Source: Spirogloea muscicola (lineage: Eukaryota; Streptophyta; Zygnematophyceae; Spirogloeales; Spirogloeaceae). Taken from it: a stretch of 64,000 nt of DNA. Location: positions 422,220 through 486,219 of the forward strand of contig WELB01000006.1 in assembly GCA_009602725.1 (NCBI GenBank). The letters run 5' to 3'. The notes under the pieces are model-generated. The model was not told where the DNA came from, did no database searches, and worked only from the letters and a program-made list of their open reading frames with translations. This document shows, piece after piece, positions 13,801-24,811 of the stretch; position 1 is the first letter of the stretch; each line of letters starts with the position of its first letter. The position numbers and the translations under genes were made by a program.

Positions 13801-15671
13801 GCGGAGATGCTAGAGGAGGGAAGGAGGCAGCCAAGTGGGTTGGGGTTGAGGTGAACCGAGACAAGGTAGAGAACCAAAGAGCGAGTACATGGGGTGAAGT
13901 AGGAGGAGGGGGTAGGCGAGAGGATGATGAGGTGAGGAGAGGAGGGAGAGAGCATCAGGGGGGACGAGTACAGGGAGGGAGGAGGGGGCCCCCTGAGAGA
14001 GGAGGGAGGGGCAGACGGTGAAGATGAGGAGGAGGGAGGATGGTATCCCTGTCGAGATAGGAGGAGGAAGGGGTCAGCGACGGCAAACGCACATTGTAGG
14101 GAAAGTCCTTCTGGTTGAGCACGGAAGCGAGCGTGAGGTCGCCCTCGTACTTCCAGACCAGCCAGAACTCGTCGTTACGCCCCTTGGTTGGCTGCGTTGT
14201 CATCATCGCCCGTCCGTCAGCAGCGGCCAGAGGTCCGCGCAAGGATAAGGCAGGTATACACAAGAATGTGTGGTGGAGGTATGAGGGAGCGTGAGAGGCG
14301 GTGACAAATGTTGCAGGTGCACAGAGGGAGGAGGGAGGGAGGGAAGGCAGGTGGGGTTGCAACCTCCAGAAAGCCGTAGATATAGTCGGCGCAGGAGCTG
14401 GCGCACGCGCGGCGCACACGCTCGTTCATCCATATCTCCACCGCGCCGAATTCGTTAGCCCGTTTCACCACCAGCTCCTTTGGCTGCGCGAAGGCAAGGA
14501 GGGCATGACTCTTCCTCTCGACAAGTGGAACAGGAGCAGCGGCAGGAGCGGAGGGGAGCAGCCCGAACCTTGCCAGGGGGCGGGTTCGCGAACGTCGCCT
14601 TGTACACGGTGCCGTAACCGCCCTCGCCGAGCTTCTTGCCCAGCACAAAGTCCTCCTGCAGGGGCCGAAATGGACATCGGCCAGCGGCATCAGCGCCTCC
14701 AGGGCGGAAGACAACGGCCAGAGCAGCCGTGGCGTTGGGATGACGTGTTGACCGGAAGCAGCAGCAGAAGAGCCAAGAGCATCCGGTGACGGTCCAAAGG
14801 ATGGGGGAAGGTGGGACCCGGGAGGCGAGAGCTCCCAGAAGAGAATGCGGCTGCTGATATATCAGAAGAGCGGCTGTAAAAGCCAGCCAGGTGCTTACAG
14901 AGGGTGTACATGACCATATCAGCGGAGCCACAGACTAGGCAAACAGGGCGCTCTTAGGACCCCAATGATAGAGGAGGGCTAAGCTTCGAAGCTGGATGAT
15001 GCGTGCGCGGCTGGTAAGGCGGGCAAGGCCGCCTGTTATAAAACAGGCACTTAAGCGGCACGAATGGTTATGAAGGTGGGAATGGTGGATGCAATGGGAA
15101 ATGAGGGAAATGAGGGAAATGAGGGAAATGAGATGAATGGGGCGAGAGCAGGACCTTGCGGTAGGACGGGCGGAGGCGGTTGTCCAGCGGGCCGAGGAGG
15201 AACATGTCCCAGAAGCCCGGCGCGACGCCTGGCGTGGCCCACAGGTAGCCCGCGGCCAGCGCCGCCAGCGCCGCGCCGCCGGCCGTGAGGTGGAACGGCT
15301 CCCTCGCCTGGCAGCCAAGGGGAGAGCGGTTAGCGGGAATTAACCGATAAATTATGCGGCTATTGATATTAATGGAGCGGCTGTAAATGCCAGCCAGGTG
15401 CTTACAGAGGGTGTTAATGACGATATGACGGAGCCACAGGCTAGGCAGCTAGGCAGGGCGCAATTAGTCCCCGAAACAGACCTTGAGGCGATAATTGCGG
15501 TGCAGGTGAGAGTTATGGGCCGGGTTACCGGCAGCGTGGCGCGGTAGATCACGTCGCCGCACTCCATGACCGTGCACGGGAGGCCGACGCCGACCGCCAG
15601 CATCGCGTGAAGGTCCCACGCCGTCGCCGCCGCCGCGCCGCCACGCCCGCGGCCCGCCCGCCGCGGCAGGC
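10889..15671 (-). CDS. STN7: STN7-like thylakoid Ser/Thr kinase (state transitions), 5' end in gap
   Basis: Chloroplast kinase that phosphorylates light-harvesting complex II when the plastoquinone pool is reduced. Twelve exons: (gap)-15529, 15307-15155, 14655-14569, 14483-14364, 14191-14093, 13596-13428, 13008-12915, 12556-12463, 12326-12270, 11912-11706, 11448-11257, 11008-10889. Phases agree throughout. The lumenal redox pair of STN7 is present as PCTVMECGD (C-x4-C). It is followed by a transmembrane stretch ending [16 protein letters not shown]. Kinase landmarks are [58 protein letters not shown] (DLG instead of DFG, usual for STN7) and [12 protein letters not shown]. The C-terminus keeps [15 protein letters not shown]. 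The transit peptide start is lost in the 56-N gap. The stop at 10891-10889 overlaps a good donor (GTGAGT), so one more short exon is possible. Two introns carry a dispersed repeat. Confidence 0.95.
14836..14950. repeat. Dispersed repeat copy in an STN7 intron (copy 1)
   Basis: Runs from ATGCGGCTGCTGATAT through AGCGGCTGTAAAAGCCAGCC to the GGAGCCACAGACTAGGC and GGGCGCTCTT blocks. It matches 15350-15460 and 5190-5260 in the same orientation, and the reverse complement of 58095-58205. Confidence 0.75.
15096..15131. repeat. Tandem repeat (GGGAAATGA)x4
   Basis: Four perfect 9-bp copies inside an STN7 intron, followed by a partial copy. Confidence 0.95.
15350..15460. repeat. Dispersed repeat copy in the next STN7 intron (copy 2)
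   Basis: ATGCGGCTATTGATATTAAT, then AGCGGCTGTAAATGCCAGCC, AGGTGCTTACAGAGGGTGT and GGAGCCACAGGCTAGGCAG. Clearly homologous to 14836-14950 and in the same orientation, one intron apart. Confidence 0.75.
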
Positions 15672-15727
15672 NNNNNNNNNNNNNNNNNNNNNNNNNNNNN
15701 NNNNNNNNNNNNNNNNNNNNNNNNNNN
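15672..15727. other. Assembly gap of 56 N between divergent STN7 and GT47
   Basis: A run of 56 N. Both flanking genes are open up to the gap with no ATG in frame, so it hides both 5' ends and their whole shared promoter. The true size is probably larger than 56 nt. Confidence 0.98.
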
Positions 15728-18700
15728 TCGGGCGCTGCGGCGCGGCTGCTGTCGGTGCTCCTGCTCGCGCTCTGGCCGTTCTACGTGCGCTGGGCCAGCT
15801 CCCTCAGCTGCCACCTCGCCCACCGCGGCGGCGACGTCCGCGGCGGCAACTCAAGTGTCGCCGCCAAAGACGGAGCCGGCGAGCAATTCATCTACGTCTA
15901 CGACCTCCCATGCCGCTTCCATGCCGGTGGGGTCCGACGCTCCTCCTCGCCCTGCATAGTGGTGGCCGTTGCGGCGGCGATGGCCCACAGAAGCTGACGC
16001 CGAGCGTGCTGGGAAGGTGCAGACCTGCTGCTGCAGCGGCCGCGCTGGCACGCGGCGCAGTACGACATGGAGCAGTACGTGCACGCAATGCTGGACCGCA
16101 GCAACGCCGTGCGCACCACTGACCCCGAGCGCGCCACGCTCTTCTTCCTGCCCATCTACGCCGCGTACCACGTCGACCTCATCTGCAACACCAAGGTCGC
16201 GCACCCCCTCGCAAGACGCCCACCTGCCGAGAAATTTGTAGCACAAGGACAGACGACTGCGGGACAGCTTGATGCAGCGCTTCGCCAAGCTGCAGCAAGC
16301 ATTCCAATCTATTGGTTAATCTTGTTCCTTTGCTCTTAAGCTCTACATTTGCTACAGTAAGCCTGAGAACCGTTGTGCAGTGCAGGTTGGCGAGGACGTA
16401 AACATGCACGAGGCCGTGGCCGCCACCGGGGGCCTCATCAGCGACGCGCTCCAGCTCGTCCAGGAGGAGCACCCGTACTTCCGGCGCCGCAACGGGCGCG
16501 ACCACTTCCTCGTCACGTCCCACGACCACGGCCGCTGCTCCGCCCTCACATTTGTGGACCCCAAGCTCTACGGCGAGGTTCGTCTGCAGTGTCCTCGCCC
16601 CCTCCAGTCCCCCCACCCCCTTTCCTTCTTTCCTCCCCCCCTCACCATGATCTCCTCCCTCCTTGCTTTCATTCTCAAATACAAACACTTGCCCTGTATT
16701 CAAAGCAAATATCCTCTTGACCCTTCAATCCTCCACCCAATACCAACACCCTCCTTTCCAACCGAGAACAATGCACTCTCCTTCCCTCAACTCAAGATCA
16801 TTGCCATTCCATCTTGCTTCTTCTCTCATTCTCCCAGCTTTCCTTAGCCTACGGGCCCGCTAGGCCTGACACACCGACCTTAAAATCCTTGCACACGATA
16901 TAGATCAAATCTAAATTGTTGAGTGTGTGCTTCTTAGAGTTGTGGAGGCCATGCTAGCAGCCAGGGTTTAGGAATTTGATGCCTCTTGATGCAAGTGGGG
17001 CCCTAAGCCAGCACCAGCCACGACCGCATGTGGGGGTGCAGTTGTTTACGTTGCAGCTAAGTGGCGACCAACGGACATCAAGCCGCATGGGCCATCCGCA
17101 GCTCGGCATCCGCTACATCGCTTACAACCCAAGGTCTCAATACAGCAATGTCAAGGTCTCATCCGCCATACCCTTCTGCTGCTACGTTCATTCCAGGGCA
17201 CAGGCTCAGGTGCTTGCAACAAGCGTATAGGGCACCCTTTCTCAAGCAGAGCGTTGCGCACACCTGAGTTACGAGCTGAGACAAGCCTCTGTATTGTGCT
17301 GAGGCCGTCAGGTGCCGCATGTCCCGTGCTACATCCCTGGGCACGACATTGTCGTCCCAGCCATGACCAATCTTGAGATCAGCGAGCCTGAGTGGAACCA
17401 GCGCGCCATCGACCTCGTCGGCAGGTTCGGAAAGGAATTCGAGGTGAGGACAGAGTGCATCGCCTGCTGAGTGCAAGTGCTTGGTGGTCTCCGCTATCAC
17501 ATCCTTATTGCTCTTCATAAGGAGATGATTGTGTCAAGCTCTGACATGTTGGGATGGCTGGCGCTCTAGGGCATGGCGACCATGCACCATGGGCACTCGG
17601 TGCGGCGGGAGATCTACGACGTATGGCGGGAACGGCAGATAGTTGGGTGGAGCCTGCGGAAGGCGACGGACGATGGCACGGTGTCGGATATGAAGCACGC
17701 GAAGTTTTGCGCCTGCCCGCCGTCCCTCTCTCAGGTGGGCGTCACTGCCCATCTTCAGCACTCTGTAGACGACGTCCATCCATGTTATCTTCAGTGATAG
17801 GTTAGTGTCTTCAGAGATAGGATAGTGTGCAAAAGGGTGCAGGAATATCAGGTCTCAACGACGGGCTTAGTGGCTAATATGAGAGTTGGGAGTCAACCCC
17901 ATGCATTTAGTAGACTACATGCTGGTCTCTGCTCGCTTCTATCAAAGAAAGGGTGGGGATAAGCACCTGCTGCTAGCCGAGGCTGGATGGACAGATATGG
18001 TCATGCATGTTGCGTGACTCGGGCTGGCTGAGGAGTGCCTCGTCCCTGGTCCCTGTCCCAGCCACAAATTTTCTTTGGCCACTGCAGACCCGCCCGTCTG
18101 GCCCTGCATGGCCCCGCCTTTGTTAGGACTCAGTGAAGAGCCTATGTTGGGCCTCGGTTAAGAGCTGGGGTGGTGCGTGCTTGCCGGCTTAGGAGCCTTG
18201 CATGCTTCCTGGCCAGATGGAAGCAGGCAGGGCCGTTTGCGCTTCTCAGCACTGGCCCTAACCAGGGCCTGCAGTCCGCAGCCCAAAACCGTGAGCAGAG
18301 GTGCCTGCGCTGGTACCCACAAGAGTGCACGAGGCTCTAAGGCTGTCGGTTCGAGTGCTGTGGGGTGCAGTGGCCCATGAGTCTGGTTGCCCTCTCATCA
18401 GTGTCGCTCCACTTGTGTATACGTAGAACTTCTACTACTGAACCTTCACAATCTGTGAACCTCAAGCTTGTCTGCACTAACCGCTGCCTGCATCAAGATG
18501 CATGCGGCTGCGGAAGACAGTACAACAAGTGACCCACACCCTTCTGTCGCCTGCAGTGGACGAGCCACCTGGCGAAGGCAGTGCTGTTGGGGTGCATCCC
18601 TGTGCTCTTTTCTTCAGACCATGACCAGCCGTGGGAGGACGAGATCGATTACCACTCCTTTTCCATCATGATTCGGCCATCCGAGGTGGCTACTTTGCCC

Positions 18701-19085
18701 GACCGCATTGACACCGTGCTGAAGGACGAATTTCGTTACAAGGCCATGAAGGTGAGCTGGGCAGTCTTCAGCCTTGTACTTGGCAACCACGCAGATAATG
18801 CAATGATGCTGCAAATACTCAGACCTTAAGAAAAGACCTACTGCAGCTATCAAAAGGACATTAAAGACCACCTAAGACCAGAAAATAAGCCTTGCCATTT
18901 GGCAGGAGGCTTTGCGGAGCGTGCAGCACCGCTTCCTGTACAACCAAGCAGCGGACAGGGGCGTCCATGTTTACATTCTTCAAGAGTTACAGAAACGTGC
19001 CAAGCTGCTTCGCAGTGGCAGAGATCATTCTGCTTGGAAGCTCAGGCGGCAGCACAAAAAGCTCAAGATTCGCCAGCGCCGCTGA
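15728..19085 (+). CDS. GT47 exostosin-family glycosyltransferase, 5' end in gap
   Basis: Golgi type II membrane glycosyltransferase of the exostosin family, which makes wall polysaccharides in plants. The substrate cannot be told from sequence. Eight exons: (gap)-15926, 16023-16195, 16386-16577, 17057-17155, 17312-17443, 17570-17734, 18557-18751, 18906-19085. Phases agree. Near the gap a hydrophobic anchor is seen (LLSVLLLALWPFYV). The catalytic domain then opens with FIYVYDLP. Family landmarks are TTDPERATLFFLPIYAAY, NGRDHFLVTSHDHGRC, CYIPGHDIVVPAM, KHAKFCACPPSL, and the late donor-binding part AVLLGCIPVLFSSDHDQPWE. The C-terminal tail is strongly basic (LRRQHKKLKIRQRR). The start codon is missing in the gap. 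A pyrimidine-rich intron follows exon 3. It is divergent from STN7 and convergent with the proteasome gene. Confidence 0.9.
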
Positions 19086-19528
19086 GCAGACTACCTGACG
19101 CCCGTTGTGTGCACCAATTGCTTATTCCCTCCATTGCTTATTCCCTTCAGGGTAAGGTTGTGCTGAACTAGGCTTGGCCAAGATGGCGCCCTCTTGCGTT
19201 TCTTCAGCTACGGTTAAGAGTTGCGCCCAACTGACATACCTTTGCATGCCCAGAGTCTGTCTCTAAAGTGATTCCTGCTGCTGCCATCCCTTGTGGAGCT
19301 TGTATTAGCTGAGAAGTTCAACTGGAAGTAACAATTCTCCCGTGCTGTAGCTTACAAGGCACCCCAGGAGTAAGTCAGGCATATCAAGTGTCATCATTGC
19401 TATCTGATACGCAGGTGAGACTGGAGTTCTAGGCTTCTGTATTTCCATTGCCAGTCTCCTACGTAGAAGGATGAGAATGAACTAAATGTACAGGAGTAAA
19501 AATGTATTCAGACCAAGTGTCCTCAGGA

Positions 19529-21323
19529 TCAATCCATACGGGCTTTCAATGTACGAGTGACAACCTCCTCTCCGGTCCTGCGAAAGAAAGGCCAAACGTT
19601 TGGATCAGAGGAGAACAGAGGCATGAACATCCTAAAGGAGCCCAGCCGCCCTCAAAAGCCGAGCACTTCCTGTCAAGTGGAGACAGAATACAGGCGCAGG
19701 ACTGAGGTTTGAGGTCGATGACATTACACGACATGGACAATGCCACCCCAACCGCTGAGGCAGTCACGGTCTACAGAGGATAAGAGGGCCTGGGAGATAG
19801 TCTCAAACAACTCCTCCGGTTCCTGAAACAGGGCAAAGGATGAGATAGGCCAGGATCACATTTATCAGCGTGTCCAACATGCAACCTAATAGGCTCGCCA
19901 AGCATACACTTCATCAGCCCGGCCAATTTTCCGCAGATGCAAATTGCAATTTGCATGTCATCCTGTTGGCTACAGGATGACATTGTAGGTCGAAGTGATT
20001 AGACTTTGTGGCTGACATCGTCAATAGACGCACTCTATTTAGACTGTGAGTCTACTTGAAAGATTGGGCCTGTTAACCATGATTCTGAACAGCTTGCTTA
20101 CCATACTTGGACGATACATGGACTCACAAGCACCGTATAAAGATTCAGAAGCAGTTCCTGACACACAGAAGTCCTCAGCCAATTGCCTGCACAATGGGTT
20201 GTGATATGCTCAGATGACTTAAAGGCTTGCTACTCCTGCACTATCAAGGTCATCCTTTGACAGCAAGGACATAAGCCCACATACACCAAAGCAACTCCTG
20301 CGATCGTTACATAAGCTACAAAGGTGGGCAACCAATGAGTCTGTTCTGTTTTGTCATACTTGGCGCCAATCAAGTCAGTTGTGCAAATGAAGGGCTCGCC
20401 ATTCTCCTCTAGACCAACAATGATTGGCTCACAGAAGTAAGGCCCAAACCTGCATCAAATTCGAGCAATTGCTGATATTGCATGAGAATGAGAGTATAGG
20501 GAACCCTCAGGTTGTGTGTCAGAGGGTTTTGTAGGTTGGTAAACTGGTCAACATACATCCTGTAGAGCAACTTGTCGAGGTATGATTACTCTCAGTCGTT
20601 CTTCACAGCTGCGCATAAAACAGGCCCAGTAGAAAGGCACCCTAGGAGTGTGCACAAAAGTGACTACTCTCTGGCTTCCCAGTGCAGAGTAATATTGAGT
20701 CAGCTCTTACCGCTTCTCGTAGAGGACCGATGACACGAGGTTGGCAAAGGTCTGGGGCCGCATGTTCCTCTCCTCCCGCAGCTGGTAGAGCTTGTGCCGG
20801 AATACTAGGCGTTGATAGCTGTGTCACAGACAAGGACTTGGATCTCAAACCAGGCCAGGATGGTGCTGACCGTCCGTAGGAACACGAGGAAGGCGCCCTT
20901 GGCTGCAACCACACAATGGAAGCTGGAATTGCAAGCGAGCTCACGCGAATTCACAGTTACACGAGACGAAGCGCAGTCCGGATGACTCCCAAGAGTCGCT
21001 CACAGCGTTTGGACGTCCGTGCCGAGGCCGGACAGGCCGATGTAGAGCCGGTCGTGGATCTTGAAGATGCGCTGGAAGTCACAGGCGACGGTCTGCTGCT
21101 GCACGCCGAACCTCCGGTCGCTGGCGATGGCGAAGCAGCCCTTACCCACCATGGCCACGATGGCGCCGCCGTTGTACGCCAGGATCTGCATGCGGCGTCC
21201 TGCTGCTCAAGCTGCTGGTGGTGCCATTGAATTGGGCTGGCACTTCACTCAGTGTCGGCCGTAGTCCCTTGGTGCCGAAGCCAAGTCCTTACCGTGAACA
21301 AGGAGAAGAGCGCTCACCGACAT
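19529..21323 (-). CDS. PBC1: 20S proteasome subunit beta type-3 (non-catalytic)
   Basis: Structural beta-3 subunit of the 20S proteasome core in cytosol and nucleus. Seven exons: 21323-21318, 21185-21004, 20818-20711, 20449-20360, 20186-20102, 19822-19728, 19577-19529. They give 204 aa, the length I recall for the plant family. The first exon is only ATG TCG followed by the donor GTGAGC; it supplies the conserved MS before ILAYNGG. An alternative is to start at the ATG at 21191, giving MQILAYNGG. Landmarks are [93 protein letters not shown] and the terminal KARMD. There is no propeptide-Thr active site, as expected for beta-3. Divergent from CLPF. Confidence 0.96.
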
Positions 21324-22391
21324 CACGGCGGCTCTCACGGGCCCGCCCGCCGCGCCCCGCAGCGACAGTAGCTGCAGCTAGGAGCACAAGGGCTCTCCAC
21401 TGAGGAGGTTTTTCAGCCAGCCTCGGCTCCCTGCTTCGTCGCAACTGGCAGCGGAACGCGACGAGGGCAAAGGCAAGGAGAGCTGCGCCGTCGGGCCGAT
21501 GGAGTGCGAAGAGAGCCGCCGGCGAGCTTCGCGGCGCTGGCGATGGAGCGTGCAGGCTCGGGAGTCGGGGTGCGAGCTGTCATGGAGGGGTTTGGGACAG
21601 CCCCTGAGGGTGTACCTTCTCGGGGCAGGAACATGACCAGTGGGGACGGAGCGGGGTCGCTACTCACGGCCGGTGGGAACGGGACCTCGGCGAAGCTTGG
21701 GCTCACGCGTTTACTGCAGTTAAATCTGAGATCCCCTGCTGCGTCAACAGGATCCCGCGACCCGAGAACTCCTTGCGCCCGGCGGCCCAGGCGACAAGAC
21801 AGCGAACGATAGACAGTGGCCAAATATCGTTAAGTCGATCGGGGAGGAGGGGGCGGCCCGCCACGGCCGCCCGATGAGGATCGCATCGGGCGGCCGGCGC
21901 CGCGCGGCGAGCGGGCTGGTCATTGGCCTGCGGCGGGCTGTGTGGCTGGGGGAGCCGGGGGAGGGGGGCGGCGCGGCCGGCGCAGATTTCCGTCGGCGAA
22001 TCGATAAATATCGCCGTAGACATCGTGGTGCACTGGTCGCAGAGGCGCGCCATAGCGAAGCTTGCGGGCACTTGGGCATTCGACCACGGATTTGGCTCGC
22101 GGGGGTGAGGACGAGGGTTGCTCAGCCCATTGTCAGACCTCCCCTCCCCTCCGTCTCCGCCTCCGCCCGCGCCGACCCGCCGTCGCCGCCGCCACCGCCC
22201 GCGGCGCCAGCGCCCCGCGGCGGCCATCAAGCCCTCGCCGCTCGCCGCCGCGCCGCGGCGTGTGCCGCGGCGCCAGAAGCTGCGACGACCGCGGCGGCGA
22301 CGCCGGCAGGGGCCGTTTGGCCCTGTTGTCGTGGCGAGCTTTGCCTCAGCACGGCCGGGGCTTGCGATTAAGCTCGCCCTCCATTCGAGAC
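21324..22391. other. GC-rich divergent spacer between PBC1 and CLPF
   Basis: Presumed bidirectional promoter region. Several long open frames exist on both strands, but they lack conserved blocks and look like consequences of GC richness. CCG/CCGCC runs dominate 22130-22300. Nothing else was recognised. Confidence 0.5.
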
Positions 22392-24280
22392 ATGGCGGCC
22401 CTCGCCTCGGCGCTGCCCCTCCGATGCGCATTCCCGTCCGCAGCTCTATCTTCCAGCAGCTCTGTCCTCCAGCACTACGACTGCGCAGCGGCTGGCCCGC
22501 TGATTGTGCACTCCTCATCACAGCCCCGGGGAGCCAAGAGCAGGGCGCCCGTGGCGCCTGGGGCAATGCTGGTCAGCCCGTGGCTAGGAGACAGGGTTGC
22601 GCTGGACGGCGCATCTTCCAAGACGAGCGGCCATGCTGTTGCTAAGCGAGTCTGGGCTGCCAGGAAGAAGCGCTGGGTGATGGAGGTGCTGGACCCCTTG
22701 AGCAACTATCGCGACTCCTTCGGCAACGAGTGCTTGCTGGAGAAGAACGCACGGCAGGTGTGACAGTGCAGCCAGCTTGGTTGCTTGTCTTGTGCAGAGG
22801 TCATTCTATTCTGCTTTGCAGTGTTGTCACTCACAGGAGTATCGCATCACTCCTGCACACAGCATCGGGCTACAGCAGACTCACCACCCACGTCACATTC
22901 GTGATGCATGACAGAGCTGTGTGCCAGTGGGGTTGCTAGTTGCTCGCAATCCGGGCAAGGGCACCCGTCTTGCAGCTTGCTGCTGGTTTTCTTGGGGACA
23001 GATGATGAAGTGGATAATAGCTGTGATTTCATCACCTTATATTTCTGTTCTCGTTCAGGTGCTTGAGACCACCGAATCCTACAGGAACCTGCTGCAGGAG
23101 GTCAATGACATGCGTGATCGACTCCGTGTTTTTGTCGCCAAGGAGCAATATGCTGAAGCTGCCAAAGTGAGCCTTGGAATCTGCTTTGCATATTGTGGTG
23201 GAGCTAATCAGTATTCTGTGGTGTGCACAAGCAGCATTATGCTGCTCATCCTATATTGAGCCTTGATCAATGTCGGTGTCATCAAGGATTGATGTGCCAT
23301 CTGGAATTCTTGGCAATCCTACTGACTAGTGGTATCTTGGACTTATCAGATAAGAGATGCTCTGAACGTCCTCCAGTTTCGCAAGCGCGTCTTGGAGCTG
23401 TCTGTCAAGCCCCAGGTGACATTCAGGGTGGGAGATGTCATCATCCACCGCAGATATGGTAAGCCAGTCCTCTTATTGTGGACTTTAGTCAGTTCAGTCA
23501 GTCAGGTTCAGTCAGTTCATGTCTTCACTCCGTTTATTCATCATGCTTCCAGCAAATCAGTTGATGATAATATATCTGCTGTAGCAGGATGAGTTGAAAG
23601 GACTTGACATTTTGTAAGCTTGCCTCTCAAGGTAGTCTGGGTTGCTGCTGATGGTTAGGCTGCCTTTGCCAACTTCCCAGTTGTGCTGGTTCAGTACTCA
23701 GCCCTAAGAGACTTGACTCTCCTCACCACTCTGCAGGTTACAGGGGAGTTGTCTACGGCCATGATCCAGAGTGCTCAGCTCCTCAGGAGTGGCAGGAAGC
23801 CATGAAGATCGATGCCTTGCCCAAGGGGCCCAATCAGCCCTTCTACCATGTCCTTGTTGACACAAGGGACAGGCCGGGGGGTATGTCAACATACGTGGCC
23901 CAGGAAAATATTGTCATTCAAAAGACGAACAGGCCTGTGATGCACCCTTGGATCACCCGGGTGAGTCGCCTCACGTCTTGTGCAGACCCATGTTTGTGTA
24001 TTGTTGTAAGCATGGGTCATCTTGCATGGTGGCTTTTTGGCTTTTGAACTTCAGTGGTAGTTTCAATACTGGTCTCAGGAAAAAGTCTTACTAGGGGGGC
24101 CAGTCGTGTGTTTTGCTTCTTGGAGCACTATACTCGGTAGTCCATCATGTGGCCATTGTTGACCAATCTGTCTGCCCTGACTGTTCATGTGGTCCATATC
24201 TGCAGTTCTTTGTTGGTCTGCAAGATGGCACCTATGTCCCAGGGTCAAAGCTGCGCCAAGTATATCCGGATGACTGGTGA
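22392..24280 (+). CDS. CLPF: Chloroplast Clp protease adaptor CLPF-like (UVR + YccV domains)
   Basis: Plant CLPF works with ClpS1 in the stroma to feed substrates such as glutamyl-tRNA reductase to the Clp protease; the function here is inferred from the domain pair. Five exons: 22392-22757, 23059-23166, 23350-23458, 23737-23960, 24206-24280. Phases agree, giving 293 aa. The first ~70 residues are Ser/Ala-rich, like a plastid transit peptide. A UvrB/UvrC-like helical pair follows (QEVNDMRDRLRVFVAKEQYAEA). The C-terminal half is a YccV/HspQ-type domain: FRVGDVIIHRRYGYRGVVYG, then PNQPFYHVLVDTRDRPGG, YVAQENIV, and the terminal GTYVPGSKLRQVYPDDW. The length and domain order fit plant CLPF. It is divergent from PBC1 and convergent with the unrecognised gene. 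Confidence 0.88.
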
Positions 24281-24811
24281 AATTGCACATGTTAGATATA
24301 TACACTCAACACCGGTGGATATTTCCAAAAGCAGGTGTTTTTGGCTTGCAGAACATTCTTGGTCTTAGCAACCTGGTTCAGTTGTCATGCGCCCTAAAAA
24401 GGCCTAGTTGGTTGCTGCAAGGTCGTCATTAGCACTGTGTGTTTGAGGAGGAGAGTGCCAAATTGAGGGAGAATCCTAATTCGCCATGTCCTTAGTATAC
24501 GCTTAAGTCCAGGAGCTGAGCAAGGTGGCCGTTTTGTGCAGCATCAGAAGCCAAGCAGTGGCTGTATTCCCTTGTTGCTGTCCAGTGCCAGGGGCCTTAG
24601 CTTAAATATCTCTTTGTACATGAACATCACCATGGAGAGGCTATCCTGAGAGGCACTTTTGCTCATATCCAGAAGTGCAATTGAAATGGGAGGAGGCATG
24701 CAAGTGAGGGGTGGTGGTGGCTTGGACTTGTCATAGTGATGGCTTGAACTTGTCATACACCTCTTTGCCATGTGGGTTCTCAGTCAATTTTCAGTTGATT
24801 TGACTGGTGTG

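Noticed and set aside
18340-18380. GGTTCGAGT motif resembling a tRNA T-arm (also near 25410)
   Set aside because: No matching acceptor stem, D-arm or anticodon arm could be laid out around either site.
21413-22566. Several long frames on both strands between PBC1 and CLPF
   Set aside because: They are GC-driven, overlapping and unconserved. The spacer is better read as a divergent promoter.
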